Assembly: GCF_003752505.1 (NCBI RefSeq)
Contig: NZ_RKHO01000001.1
Span: 3,286,001-3,350,000 of the forward strand
Direction of reading: 5' to 3'
Origin: Nocardioides aurantiacus
GTDB taxonomy: Bacteria; Actinomycetota; Actinomycetes; Propionibacteriales; Nocardioidaceae
DNA length: 64,000 nucleotides
Part shown: positions 52,910 to 61,643 of the stretch, piece after piece
Layout: each line of letters begins with the position of its first letter
How positions within the stretch are numbered: the stretch's first letter is position 1
The notes under the pieces: model-generated
What the model saw: the letters and a program-made list of their open reading frames with translations, nothing else
Databases searched by the model: none
Told to the model about the DNA's origin: nothing
Program-made: the position numbers and the translations under genes

Positions 52910-53530
52910 TCAGGCCGTGACGACGACCGTGCGACCCACGGGCGCGAAGTCCCACAGGGCACGCGCGTCGGGACGCCACTGCCGGATGCAGCCGTGCGAG
53001 AGCGGCGTCCCGAGCTGGCCGCGGGTCTGCACCGGCTCCCCGTCGCTCACCGGGATGCTGTGGAAGCCGATGGCGGCGTTGGCGCCGCGGGTGAAGCGCA
53101 CGAAGTACTCCATCGTCCCGGAGTCGCCGATGCCGGTGGCGTGCCGCGAGCGGGAGTAGACCTCGAACGTGCCCGGCTGCAGGTTGTCGTAGACGCTGCC
53201 CGAGGCCAGGTGGGTACGCCGCACCACGTCACCGCGCTCCCCCGCCTCGACCAGCCACACCCGCTGCTCGCCGATCGAGAACACCACCCGGGTGCCCCTG
53301 CCGCTGTCGTCCGGGAGCGCCGGGGCGGTGGCCTGCACCGTCCGCGGACCGCGGCGGCCGTCGGGCAGCACCGTCTGGGAGGCCAGCGACGCGGACACCG
53401 CGCCCGAGCCGGCGCTCGCGGGTCCGGCGGGAAGCACGCCCACCCCGCCGAGCAGCGAGACCAGGGTGGTCAGCACGGCGAGCGCGACGACGGCCGGCCG
53501 CGACCAGGTCACGTCGGCGGGGCGGACCAC
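52910..53530 (-). CDS. Exported L,D-transpeptidase (YkuD)
   Basis: A 206-residue secreted or membrane-anchored L,D-transpeptidase acting on peptidoglycan. After an N-terminal hydrophobic segment (VVALAVLTTLVSLLGGVG), the YkuD domain carries IGFHSIP and LGTPLSHGCIRQ, with catalytic Cys181 and the conserved His and Arg. GTG at 53530 is preferred because AAGG lies nine bases upstream; a GTG six codons later is possible. It begins four bases after the parA stop, so the two are probably co-transcribed. Confidence 0.88.
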   Translation of the reverse strand: MVRPADVTWSRPAVVALAVLTTLVSLLGGVGVLPAGPASAGSGAVSASLASQTVLPDGRRGPRTVQATAPALPDDSGRGTRVVFSIGEQRVWLVEAGERGDVVRRTHLASGSVYDNLQPGTFEVYSRSRHATGIGDSGTMEYFVRFTRGANAAIGFHSIPVSDGEPVQTRGQLGTPLSHGCIRQWRPDARALWDFAPVGRTVVVTA

Positions 53531-53534
53531 CGGA

Positions 53535-54293
53535 TCAGACCTTGGCCCGCAGCGCGGTGGCGACGTCGCGGTAGGCCTGGGCGCCCTTGCCGGTCCTCGC
53601 CGTCTTGAGGATGGAGCGGCCCGCCGCCGGCGCCTCGGCGAAGCGGATCGACTTGGGGATCGGCGGCTCGACGACGGCGAGGTCGTAGGTCTCGGAGATG
53701 GTCTCGAGCACGGTGCGGGCATGGTTGGTGCGGCCGTCGTACAGCGTCGGGAGCACGCCCCACACCTCGAGCTCGCGGTTGGTGAAGCGGCGTACGTCGT
53801 GGACCGTGTCGAGCAGCTGCCCGACACCGCGGTGGGACAGCGTCTCGCACTGCAGCGGGATCAGCACCCCGGTCGCGGCGGTCAGGGCGGCGACGGTGAG
53901 CACGCCGAGCGAGGGCGGGCAGTCGAGGATGACCCAGTCGTAGCCCTCGGTGTCCTCGACGGCGGTGCGGATGACGTACTCGCGGCCGGTCCGGGTGAGC
54001 AGGTCGGCCTCGGCGCGCGCCAGCTCGATGGTGGCGGGCAGCAGGTCGACACCGTCCTCGGTGGCGATGATGACCTCGGCCGGGTCGAGGCCCTTGGTCA
54101 GCACGTGGTGGACCGAGACCTCGAGGTCCTCGGGGTCGATGCCGAGGCTGAAGGTCAGGCAGGCCTGGGGGTCGAGGTCGACGAGGAGGACGCGTTGTCC
54201 CTGCTCGGCCAGGGCGGCGCCGAGCGAGGCGACGGTGGTGGTCTTGGCGACCCCACCCTTCTGGTTGGCCACGGCCAGGACATGAGTGCTCAT
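53535..54293 (-). CDS. ParA family ATPase
   Basis: A 252-residue ParA/Soj-type ATPase. The deviant Walker A is NQKGGVAKTTTVASL with both lysines, then LVDLDPQACLTFSLG and LDCPPSLGVLTV. The FAEAPAAGRSI block fits the ParA/MinD fold. No parB is adjacent, so it is unlikely to be the chromosome partition ParA; it corresponds by position to M. tuberculosis Rv3213c. It is upstream of the transpeptidase, which may hint at envelope-linked positioning. The role is not settled. Confidence 0.9.
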   Translation of the reverse strand: MSTHVLAVANQKGGVAKTTTVASLGAALAEQGQRVLLVDLDPQACLTFSLGIDPEDLEVSVHHVLTKGLDPAEVIIATEDGVDLLPATIELARAEADLLTRTGREYVIRTAVEDTEGYDWVILDCPPSLGVLTVAALTAATGVLIPLQCETLSHRGVGQLLDTVHDVRRFTNRELEVWGVLPTLYDGRTNHARTVLETISETYDLAVVEPPIPKSIRFAEAPAAGRSILKTARTGKGAQAYRDVATALRAKV

Positions 54294-54368
54294 CACTGCG
54301 CATTGTGCCCCACCGGCGGCGGTTCCCCGCCCGACGTCCCACGCCCGCGCGCCATCTGCCGCGGCGTC

Positions 54369-55004
54369 TCACCAGGTGGGTCGGGGCCCGCCGAACGGCA
54401 TCTCGAGGGCCTCGGGCCCGAACCCGGTCACGTCGGCCAGCAGCCAGTCGTCGCTCAGCAGCAGCGCCGCCGAGGCCGGCCGCATCACGAGCCACAGCCA
54501 GCGACCGTCGGCCTCCCCCGCGAAGGTCGCCCGGGCCAGCAGCTCGTCGTCCTCGCCGTTGCCCTCGACCAGCCACAGCGGCACCGGCCGGCCGCCGGCG
54601 CGGACCTTGATCGCGGGCGGACCGTTGCTGACCTGCGGGCCCGGGTCGTCGTACGTCGTGCCGCTGCACCGGGCTCCCAGCCCGACCCCGGGGTCCTCGG
54701 AGACGACCGTGACCTCCACCGCGCCGTCGAGGTCGCTGGTGCCGACGATCGTGGTGACCGTGGCCCGCACCCGCGACCCCTGGCCGACGCAGCCGAAGTC
54801 GGCGATGGTCCACCCGGGGCTCATCGGCCACGGCAGGTAGGTGGGGGCGTCGTCGATGCGGCTCACCAGCTCGGCGAAGGCGTCGTACCCCGCGACGTCG
54901 GGACGCCACAGCGGGTCGGTCGGGCCGTGGGTCAGGCACGCGAACGAGCTGCCCTCGCCCGACACGGGCGAGGTGCACCGGGGACACGAGGCCGCGAGCG
55001 ACAC
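54369..55004 (-). CDS. DUF6758-type protein with N-terminal zinc ribbon
   Basis: A 211-residue protein. It starts with a CPRCTSPV and FACLTHG pattern, which looks like a small zinc-binding region, then LWRPDVAGYDAF. The remainder is a beta-rich domain (WPMSPGWTIADFGCVG, WLVEGNGEDDELL and DVTGFGPEALEMPFGG). This fits an actinobacterial family that I recall as DUF6758; no activity is known. GTG lies seven bases after TAGGCT, so it is probably leaderless. It sits between parA and the histidine phosphatase. Confidence 0.75.
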   Translation of the reverse strand: MSLAASCPRCTSPVSGEGSSFACLTHGPTDPLWRPDVAGYDAFAELVSRIDDAPTYLPWPMSPGWTIADFGCVGQGSRVRATVTTIVGTSDLDGAVEVTVVSEDPGVGLGARCSGTTYDDPGPQVSNGPPAIKVRAGGRPVPLWLVEGNGEDDELLARATFAGEADGRWLWLVMRPASAALLLSDDWLLADVTGFGPEALEMPFGGPRPTW

Positions 55005-55021
55005 GTGCCGCAGCCTAGGGC

Positions 55022-55603
55022 TCAGGCGTTCCAGCGCGCCACGGCCGGAGACTCGCGTTCCCAGCCGAGGGTGGACAGCGTGGCGGTGCCGAGCACGAAG
55101 TGGCGCCCGTCGACGGCCTCCAGACCGAGCCAGCGGGCGGCCAGCACGCGCGAGGCGTGGCCGTGGCTGAACACGATCGCGCGGCCGCCGTGCTCGCGGA
55201 CGCGCTCCACGACCCGGTCGAGGCGCGTCGCCACCCCGGCGGCGTCCTCGCCCCCGGGGCAGGGGTGCGACCAGACCGTCCAGTCCGGCACCGTCTCGCG
55301 GATGTGGGGCGTGGTGAGGCCCTCGTAGTCGCCGTAGTCCCACTCGGCGAGGTCCTCGGTGGTCTCCACGTCGGCGAAGCCGGCGAGACCGGCCGTGCGC
55401 ACGGCGCGGAGCCGCGGGCTGCTCAGCACCAGGTCGAACCCCTCGGTGCCCACCGCGTCCTCGAGACGGCCGGCCAGCCCGCGCGCGATCTCGGCCCCCT
55501 CCTCGGTCAGGTCGAGGTCGGTGGTCGAGGTGTGCCGGCCGTCGCGGCTCCACTCGGTCTCACCGTGGCGGACGACCCAGAGCTCGCTGTCGGTGGCGGC
55601 CAC
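55022..55603 (-). CDS. Histidine phosphatase family protein
   Basis: A 193-residue phosphoglycerate-mutase-fold phosphatase. The catalytic RHGET is at 12-16 with VVRHGETEWS, followed by SSPRLRAVRTA, the proton donor in EWDYGDYEG, and the second His in IVFSHGHASRVLA. It corresponds by position to M. tuberculosis Rv3214. Members act on small phosphate esters. GTG has GGAGG upstream and lies three bases after the MaoC gene stop, so the two form an operon. Confidence 0.93.
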   Translation of the reverse strand: MAATDSELWVVRHGETEWSRDGRHTSTTDLDLTEEGAEIARGLAGRLEDAVGTEGFDLVLSSPRLRAVRTAGLAGFADVETTEDLAEWDYGDYEGLTTPHIRETVPDWTVWSHPCPGGEDAAGVATRLDRVVERVREHGGRAIVFSHGHASRVLAARWLGLEAVDGRHFVLGTATLSTLGWERESPAVARWNA

Positions 55604-55606
55604 GGC

Positions 55607-56140
55607 TCAGCCCGCCTCCGGCCCGGGCCAGTTCTTGTCCGGCTGCGGGACCGGCCGGCCGGGCTGCTCGCCACCGCGCTCGGTCAGGTAGCTGTCCTTG
55701 GGCACCATCACCTTGCGCCGGAACAGGCACACGACCTTGCCGTCCTGGTTGTAGCCCACGGTCTCGACGTGCACGACGCCCCGGTCGTCCTTGCTCGTGG
55801 ACTCCCACTTGTCGAGCACGCGGGTCTCGCCGTACAGGGTGTCGCCGTGGAAGGTCGGCGCGACGTGGCGCAGCGACTCGATCTCGAGGTTGGCGATCGC
55901 CTTGCCGGAGACGTCCGGGACGCTCATGCCGAGCAGGATCGAGTAGACGTAGTTGCCCACCACGACGTTCTTGCCGAACTGCGTCGTCTCGCCGGCGTAG
56001 TTGCTGTCGAGGTGTAGCGGGTGGTGGTTCATCGTCAGCAGGCAGAACATGTGGTCGTCGAACTCGGTGACGGTCTTGCCGGGCCAGTGCTTGTACGTCG
56101 CCCCGACCTCGAACTCCTCGTAGCTGCGACCGAACTGCAT
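55607..56140 (-). CDS. MaoC family dehydratase
   Basis: A 177-residue hot-dog-fold enzyme of the MaoC type that hydrates enoyl-CoA thioesters. The core FGRSYEEFEVGATYKHWPGK, TEFDDHMFCLLTMNHHPLH and NVVVGNYVYSILLGMSV matches the mesaconyl/beta-methylmalyl-CoA hydratase-like members, with Asp and His in the usual hydratase helix. GAGGAG precedes the ATG. It is co-directional with the histidine phosphatase and starts close to the leaderless start of the lipoprotein gene on the other strand. Confidence 0.92.
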   Translation of the reverse strand: MQFGRSYEEFEVGATYKHWPGKTVTEFDDHMFCLLTMNHHPLHLDSNYAGETTQFGKNVVVGNYVYSILLGMSVPDVSGKAIANLEIESLRHVAPTFHGDTLYGETRVLDKWESTSKDDRGVVHVETVGYNQDGKVVCLFRRKVMVPKDSYLTERGGEQPGRPVPQPDKNWPGPEAG

Positions 56141-56257
56141 GCGGGCTCTCCTCGTGGACGGCGGTGACGACCGCCTCATCCTGTCGGACCCGGCCCGGCA
56201 CCGGGAGGGGGCGTGGGATTCCTCACGCCGGGGCGGGTCGGCGCCTACGATCCCGAT

Positions 56258-57253
56258 GTGTCCCCCGCCTCGCGTCCCGCTGCAGGGTCGGTCGTGCTGG
56301 GACTGCTCGCGGCGACGCTCGTGGCGACGGGCTGCGCCCGCGAGGACCGGGCGGCGGCGGACCCGACGCGAGGTCCGCGGGACGCCGAACCGCGCAGCCG
56401 CTCCGTCGACGTCCAGGGATCGCCGAGCGAGGTCGCGGCTGTGGCCGGAGGCGTCTGGGTGACACAGCCCGAGCGACGCTCGCTGTGGCGCGAGGGCGCC
56501 GCCTCCGTCCCGGTCCCCGGCGAGCCGCTGGACCTGGTCGAGACCCCGTTCGGCGTGTGGGTGGCGCTCGGCGACGGGGTCGGCGGATCGCTGGTCCGGG
56601 TCGACGCGTCCACCGGTGAGATCCGGCAACGGGTGTCCCTCACCTCGGACGACACCGCGCCCACCCGGCTCTCCTACGACGGTCAGCGCCTGTGGGTCCT
56701 CGATGCCGCGCGCGCGAGCGTGGTGGTCGTCGACCCGGCCACCGGCCGCGTCGATCGCCGGATCATGGTGGACGCGCGCACCCAGGAGGTGGCGTCGGGC
56801 GGCGCCGGGACCTTCACCACCGGGCAGGCCGAGCTGCCCCTGGCCTACCTGGCCGACGACCGCGAGGGCATCTACCGGGTCGCGAGCGAGGTCTGCACCT
56901 TGCCGGACGAGCTGGCCGTGAGCATCGACGTGGTGTGGGTCGCGTGCACCGATGCCGGCCGGGTGGTGGCCGTCGACCCGGGTGCCGACAGCCCTGCGGC
57001 CATCGCCGACCTCGAGCGGCCCGACGACGTCGTGCTGACCTCACGGGGGACGGTGGTCGCCCTGTCCGAGGGCCCCACCCTGGTGCTGCTCGACCCTGCC
57101 GACGGCACCGAGCGAGCCCGGCTCCGGCTCGGCGACGACCCGGCACCCGTGTCCGGTGGCGTCGAGCTGGCGGAGGTCGGCGTCGACGTCGTCGTCCTCC
57201 ACCCGGGCACCGAGCGGCTCTACCGCGTCCCGCTGACCGACCTGGAGCGCTGA
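56258..57253 (+). CDS. Lipoprotein with beta-propeller-like repeats
   Basis: A 331-residue exported lipoprotein. The signal peptide ends in a lipobox LVATGC, with the lipid-modified Cys near residue 26. The mature part has repeated strand patterns (GGVWVTQPERRSLWR, LWVLDAARASVVVVDPATG and VVWVACTDAGRVVAVDPG), which suggest a WD/YVTN-like propeller of about six blades. GTG at 56258 is six bases after TACGAT with no ribosome site, so it is leaderless; a start 15 codons upstream is rejected. Ligand unknown. Confidence 0.8.
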   Translation: MSPASRPAAGSVVLGLLAATLVATGCAREDRAAADPTRGPRDAEPRSRSVDVQGSPSEVAAVAGGVWVTQPERRSLWREGAASVPVPGEPLDLVETPFGVWVALGDGVGGSLVRVDASTGEIRQRVSLTSDDTAPTRLSYDGQRLWVLDAARASVVVVDPATGRVDRRIMVDARTQEVASGGAGTFTTGQAELPLAYLADDREGIYRVASEVCTLPDELAVSIDVVWVACTDAGRVVAVDPGADSPAAIADLERPDDVVLTSRGTVVALSEGPTLVLLDPADGTERARLRLGDDPAPVSGGVELAEVGVDVVVLHPGTERLYRVPLTDLER

Positions 57254-57284
57254 GGCGGGTCCGCGGCGACGACCTCTCGTCGCC

Positions 57285-57436
57285 CTGGACCGTCACGCGA
57301 GGTGGTCGTCGGGAGCACCGGCTCGTACGACGCGTCAGGACGTCATGCGCAGTGGTCGCCGGTGGTCCCGGAACGTATGACGCACCTGGACGTCGTACGA
57401 GGTGGTCGTCGCGGGCACCAGGACGTAGGACGCACC
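57285..57436. repeat. Three degenerate ~50-bp tandem repeats
   Basis: Units at 57285-57334, 57335-57385 and 57386-57436. They share TGGTCGYCG in the first half and a CGTA-N-GACGC end. The array lies between the stops of the lipoprotein and the convergent DUF5302 gene. Unit 2 also resembles the palindrome at 52839. Confidence 0.8.
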
Positions 57437-57465
57437 GTGGGCGGGTCGGCGACTCCCCGCCGAGC

Positions 57466-57663
57466 TCAGCTCCCGCCGCCACCCGCCTTGCGGCGGTGCA
57501 GCTGCGGGCCGGCACCGCCGACGACCTCGGAGCCGTGGGCCTTCTCCTTGGAGCCGGCGCGGTCGTCGGGGTGGCGGGCGCCGCGCTTGCGGTCGAGCGC
57601 CTCACGCATCTTGGCCTTGATCTCGTCCTGGCTGGGTGTGTCCTGGGGCTTCGCGTCGGCCAT
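57466..57663 (-). CDS. DUF5302 small protein
   Basis: A 65-residue, highly charged protein of the actinobacterial DUF5302 family. The N-terminal QDEIKAKMREALDRKR helix and the GPQLHRRKAGGG tail are characteristic; no Cys or membrane segment is present. GGGAGGA precedes the ATG. The function is unknown; the composition suggests an intrinsically disordered or nucleic-acid-associated peptide. Confidence 0.85.
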   Translation of the reverse strand: MADAKPQDTPSQDEIKAKMREALDRKRGARHPDDRAGSKEKAHGSEVVGGAGPQLHRRKAGGGGS

Positions 57664-57757
57664 GGCTGGTCCTCCCGTCGGGCCGGGCCCCGGTGCCCGG
57701 CGTGCGTCCCCACCCTCGCACCCCGGCCCCGGGAGGGCGAGGGGATTTCGGCCCGGG

Positions 57758-58828
57758 CTACGCCCAGGTGGTCGGCAGCCCGTGGGGAACGGCGTGGCCG
57801 AGCACGCGCGGCTCGCCGTCACCCGGCCGACCGCTCCACGTCCGCAGCTCGACCGGGAACCCCCCGGGGGTGCCCGCCCCGCGCTCCCCTGCCGGCTCCA
57901 TCGTGAGGTGCGCCAGCGGAGCCGTGGGGGTCGCCTGCGACCCGAGGCGCTCGACCCGGTCGTCGAGGTGCTGCTGCTCCCCCGCGTCGAGGTACTGCCG
58001 CACCACGCTGTGCCACACCACCGTCGTGGTCCCCTCGCGCAGCCGCAGGTCGTCGAGGAACGCTCCCGCCGGCTGCTGCCGGACGTCCGGGGGGTCTGCG
58101 GCGGCCGCGACCGCGAGGGCACCCCGCAGCCGCTCCAGCCGGTCGACCTGGTCGGGCCAGACGTACGCCGTGAGCGCCAGCCGTCCCGCCGTGCTCCGCG
58201 GGTCGATCGGGCGCGGGTCGCAGCCCGCCCGCTCGACGAACCGCAGCCCCGGCCACGGCCGCAGCCGACGACCGGCCCACCCCCGCTCCAGCCGTACGAC
58301 GGACGAGGGCCGGCCGTGCACGAGGCCGGACCCGTCGCCGACGGCGTACTGGTCGGCCAGCAGGTTCAGCCCCGCCGAGCAGCCGAGCTCGGCGAGCCGC
58401 ACCGGCAGCCGGAGGTCGTCCTCGAGGTGCAGCAGCCCGCCGACCAAGGTCGCCGATCGGCCGACCTCGTTGGTCTGCGGCGGCCGGTCGAGCCACTCGC
58501 GCACCGCATCGGGCTGCTCGGACAGCAGCGCCAGCACCGCCTCGGGCCCGCCCACCGGGTCCCAGGTGCCGCCCACGCTGGGGTAGAGCACGCCCACGGC
58601 GCCGGCCCGCCGCTCCAGCACCAGCCGGTGCACGCTGCCGAGCAGCCGCAGCGCCAGTGCCGAGGCGGCCGGCAGGTCCTCGTGGCCGGCCAGCACCCGT
58701 GCCGTCGGACCACCCGCGGCGACGTCGTCGGCGAGCCGGGCCAGCAGGTCGGCGTACATCGGCGACCCGAGGGCGGCGCACGCCTCGCCCTGCCGCCGCA
58801 GCGCCTCGTCCGGCCTCACGCGACCCAC
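57758..58828 (-). CDS. DUF2332 family protein
   Basis: A 356-residue protein of the DUF2332 family. The blocks SPMYADLLARLADDVAAGG, LPAASALALRLLGSVHRLVL and ELGCSAGLNLLADQY are characteristic; the last resembles a SAM-binding GCSxG loop, so a methyltransferase-like fold is possible. It is usually seen as a single gene in actinobacteria. Two GTG starts, three codons apart, are open (58828 and 58819), and neither has a clear ribosome site. Function unknown. Confidence 0.85.
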   Translation of the reverse strand: MGRVRPDEALRRQGEACAALGSPMYADLLARLADDVAAGGPTARVLAGHEDLPAASALALRLLGSVHRLVLERRAGAVGVLYPSVGGTWDPVGGPEAVLALLSEQPDAVREWLDRPPQTNEVGRSATLVGGLLHLEDDLRLPVRLAELGCSAGLNLLADQYAVGDGSGLVHGRPSSVVRLERGWAGRRLRPWPGLRFVERAGCDPRPIDPRSTAGRLALTAYVWPDQVDRLERLRGALAVAAAADPPDVRQQPAGAFLDDLRLREGTTTVVWHSVVRQYLDAGEQQHLDDRVERLGSQATPTAPLAHLTMEPAGERGAGTPGGFPVELRTWSGRPGDGEPRVLGHAVPHGLPTTWA

Positions 58829-58913
58829 CCTCGCAGACGCCTCACGGCGCTCTCACCGGGACGTCACCGTCGTCGCGACCCGTGCCCGACGAACCTCGTG
58901 TCCCGGCAGCGCG

Positions 58914-60113
58914 TCAGCCCTTGATCGCGTAGTCCTTGAGCAGGCTGCGGCCGATGATCATCTTCTGGATGTCGGCCGTGCCCTCGCCGATGAGCATGAA
59001 CGCCGACTCGCGGTAGAGGCGCTCGATCTCGTACTCCTTGGAGTAGCCGTAGCCGCCGTGGATCCGGAACGAGGCCTCGACGACCTCGTTGCAGTACTCC
59101 GCGGCGAGGTACTTCGCCATGCCGGCCTCGACGTCGTTGCGCTCGCCCTTGTCCTTGAGGCGGGCGGCCTTGACCATCATCGCGTGGGCGGCCTCGACCT
59201 TGGTCGCCATCTCCGCGAGCCGGAACAGGATCGCCTGGTGCTGGGAGATCGGCTTGCCGAAGGTCTCGCGCTGCTGGGAGTAAGAGATGCCGAGCTCGAA
59301 GGCCCGGTTGGCGATGCCGCAGGCACGGGCGGCGACGTTGACGCGGCCCACCTCGACCCCGTCCATCATCTGGTAGAAGCCCCGACCGGCCTGACCGCCG
59401 AGGACCTGGTCGGCCGAGACCTGGTGGTTCTCGAAGATCGCCTCGGTGGTGTCGACGCCCTTGTAGCCCATCTTGTCGATCTTGCCGGGGATGGTCAGGC
59501 CCGGCGCGGTCTCCCCGAAGCCGGGCTCCTTCTCCACCAGGAAGGTCGTCATGTTCTTGTAGACCGAGTCGGCGCCCTCGTCGGTGCGCACCAGCACCGC
59601 GATCAGGTTGGACGAGCCGCCGTTGGTCAGCCACATCTTCTGACCGGTGATGGCGTAGCCGCCGTCCGCGTCCTTCACGGCCTTGGTCTTGATCGCCGAG
59701 ACGTCGGAGCCCAGCCCGGGCTCGGACATCGAGAACGACCCACGGACCTCGCCGGTCGCCATCCGCGGCAGGTACTTCTGCTTCTGCTCGTCCGTGCCGT
59801 GGTGCATCAGCATGTACGCCACGATGAAGTGGGTGTTGATCACGCCCGAGACGCTCATCCAGCCGCGCGCGATCTCCTCCACGGCCAGGGCGTAGGTCAG
59901 CAGCGACTCCCCGAGGCCGCCGTACTCCTCGGGGATCATCAGCCCGAAGATGCCGAGCTCCTTGAGGCCCTCCACGATCTCCGTGGGGTACTCGTCAGCG
60001 TGCTCGAGCTCGGTCGCGACCGGGATGATCTTGTCCTCCACGAACGACCGCACGGCCTTGAGGATCTCGGTCTGGATGTCGGAGAGACCCTCGGTCTCGC
60101 AGAGGCGACCCAT
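58914..60113 (-). CDS. Acyl-CoA dehydrogenase
   Basis: A 399-residue flavoprotein that introduces a double bond into an acyl-CoA. The FAD/acyl motifs are FSMSEPGLGSDVSAIKT, ITGQKMWLTNGG and FGKPISQHQAILFRLAEMAT, and the end region YRESAFMLIGEGTADIQKMI carries the likely catalytic Glu. GAAGGG precedes the ATG. It is a single-gene unit, with small gaps to its co-directional neighbours. Chain-length preference cannot be read; ECH and MaoC genes elsewhere in the window would serve the same kind of pathway. Confidence 0.95.
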   Translation of the reverse strand: MGRLCETEGLSDIQTEILKAVRSFVEDKIIPVATELEHADEYPTEIVEGLKELGIFGLMIPEEYGGLGESLLTYALAVEEIARGWMSVSGVINTHFIVAYMLMHHGTDEQKQKYLPRMATGEVRGSFSMSEPGLGSDVSAIKTKAVKDADGGYAITGQKMWLTNGGSSNLIAVLVRTDEGADSVYKNMTTFLVEKEPGFGETAPGLTIPGKIDKMGYKGVDTTEAIFENHQVSADQVLGGQAGRGFYQMMDGVEVGRVNVAARACGIANRAFELGISYSQQRETFGKPISQHQAILFRLAEMATKVEAAHAMMVKAARLKDKGERNDVEAGMAKYLAAEYCNEVVEASFRIHGGYGYSKEYEIERLYRESAFMLIGEGTADIQKMIIGRSLLKDYAIKG

Positions 60114-60209
60114 GTCGTGCCCTTCGCTGGTGGGGAGGGGGCTCCGCGCGGAGCCCCGAGGAGGCATGGCGAGGCTACGCGCCAGTAGGTCGCGCAGCCA
60201 TGACCAAAC

Positions 60210-61391
60210 TCACGTCCTGCGAGCGACCCGCAGCAGGCCCTGCTTGACCTTGGAGCCGGCATGGCGCCACAGCGGCGGGAGCGGGGGCGGGGGCGTCGCC
60301 AGCCGGGCCTCCAGTGCGCGCACCTCCTGGCGGGCCAGCCGGGCCTCGCGGCGGTGGGCGAACTTCTCGCGGCGCAGGTCGCGCACGTCGGCGAGCAGCC
60401 CGGCGACCACGTCGGTGGCGACGTCGGCCACCTCCGCATCGGTCACCGAGGCGACCTGACGGCGCTCGGGCAGGTCGTCGGGCACCAGGAGGTCCTCGGG
60501 GTCGCCGACGACGTCGAACCCCCGCTCGCGCACGAGGTCCCGGGCCCGTACGCCGCGTGCCCGGGCGTCCTCGACCTGCGCCGGGGTGGGCCAGTAGCGC
60601 TCGCCCCCGCGCGGGACGAGCCGCTCGTCGGCCAGGAAGGTGCGCAGCAGGTTGCCCCGCTCCAGGGCCGACTCGAGCTCCTCGCGGGCGGCCAGGTGCT
60701 CGTTGACCCGCCGCAGCGTCTCGGCCTCGACCACCCCCATCGAGGAGTTGGCGAAGCCGGTGCCGAGGTCGTAGGCGTGGGAGTCCAGGCCCAGCAGGCC
60801 GGCGAACCGGTGCCAGATGGTGTCGCGGGGGGCACCCCCGCGCGGGAGCGGCAGCACGTGCACGCGCTCGGGCGGCACCACGCCGCCCCAGCGGTCGAGC
60901 ACGAGTCCGAGGTCGAGGGTGCGCCAGTTCCAGATCGACGAGGGACTGGTGGACTCCTCGGTCGCGAACTCCTCCATCCGCTCGGTCGCGCGGTTCTTCA
61001 GGCTCTCCTGCCAGCCCGCGGCGAACAGGCCGAGCGGCTCCCGGGCGGTGACCACGACGTGGACCTCGGCCGGGGCGAGCTGGGCGACCATCGTGGCCGC
61101 CTGCTCGGACGAGGCGGCCGCGAAGAACTCGTGGGAGACCAGCGCCCGGCCCTGCCAGGCGACGACCTCGGCGCGCAGCCGGTCCCACGCCGTCTCGGCG
61201 CGCGCGTCGGGGGTGCTGCGGGCGGCCTCCCCGCGCACCAGGCGGGAGGACCACAGGTGGTCGCGCCGCTCGGCACCGGGCACGAGCAGGCCCTCCGCGC
61301 GCAGCTGGTCGCGCGACTCCCACAGGATGGTCTGCAGGTAGGTCGTGGCCGTCTTCGGCAGCCCGATGTGGACGAAGACGCGCTCGGCCAC
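60210..61391 (-). CDS. Sulfotransferase family protein
   Basis: A 393-residue PAPS-dependent sulfotransferase. The 5'-phosphosulfate loop is FVHIGLPKTATTYLQTILW near the N-terminus; VVTAREPLGLFAAGWQE is the 3'-phosphate-binding region. The C-terminal third is charged and partly coiled coil (VRDLRREKFAHRREARLARQ), ending in a basic helix. It starts three bases after the stop of the small coiled-coil gene, itself coupled to the LicD-methyltransferase gene. A role in sulfating a surface glycan is the natural reading. Confidence 0.88.
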   Translation of the reverse strand: MAERVFVHIGLPKTATTYLQTILWESRDQLRAEGLLVPGAERRDHLWSSRLVRGEAARSTPDARAETAWDRLRAEVVAWQGRALVSHEFFAAASSEQAATMVAQLAPAEVHVVVTAREPLGLFAAGWQESLKNRATERMEEFATEESTSPSSIWNWRTLDLGLVLDRWGGVVPPERVHVLPLPRGGAPRDTIWHRFAGLLGLDSHAYDLGTGFANSSMGVVEAETLRRVNEHLAAREELESALERGNLLRTFLADERLVPRGGERYWPTPAQVEDARARGVRARDLVRERGFDVVGDPEDLLVPDDLPERRQVASVTDAEVADVATDVVAGLLADVRDLRREKFAHRREARLARQEVRALEARLATPPPPLPPLWRHAGSKVKQGLLRVARRT

Positions 61392-61394
61392 CGT

Positions 61395-61643
61395 TCAGAG
61401 GCTCCGGCGGAACCGGGCCAGGGCGTCCTCGACGCCCGCCTCGTCGCGGGACGCGAGCGGCACCAGCAGCTCCTCGACGACGTCGAGGAGCTCGGCGAGC
61501 CGCAGGCCGTGGCGACGCAGCTCGGTGTTCTCCGCCTCCAGCGCCTCGACCCGCGTGCGCAGGTCACGCACCTCGCGCCGGAGGCCGTCGGTGAACGGGT
61601 GCCGCGGGGAGATCTCGCGGCCGCGCAGCCTCAGTCGTGCCAC
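61395..61643 (-). CDS. Small coiled-coil protein in glycan-modification group
   Basis: An 82-residue protein whose middle part is a leucine-zipper-like coiled coil (LRREVRDLRTRVEALEAENT, then ELRRHGLRLAELLDVVEELL). Similar small proteins accompany actinobacterial sulfotransferase and glycan genes, as I recall under DUF6752. It overlaps the LicD-methyltransferase gene by 13 bases and precedes the sulfotransferase by three bases, so it is fixed in this operon. It may hold the two enzymes together, which is conjecture. Confidence 0.65.
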   Translation of the reverse strand: MARLRLRGREISPRHPFTDGLRREVRDLRTRVEALEAENTELRRHGLRLAELLDVVEELLVPLASRDEAGVEDALARFRRSL

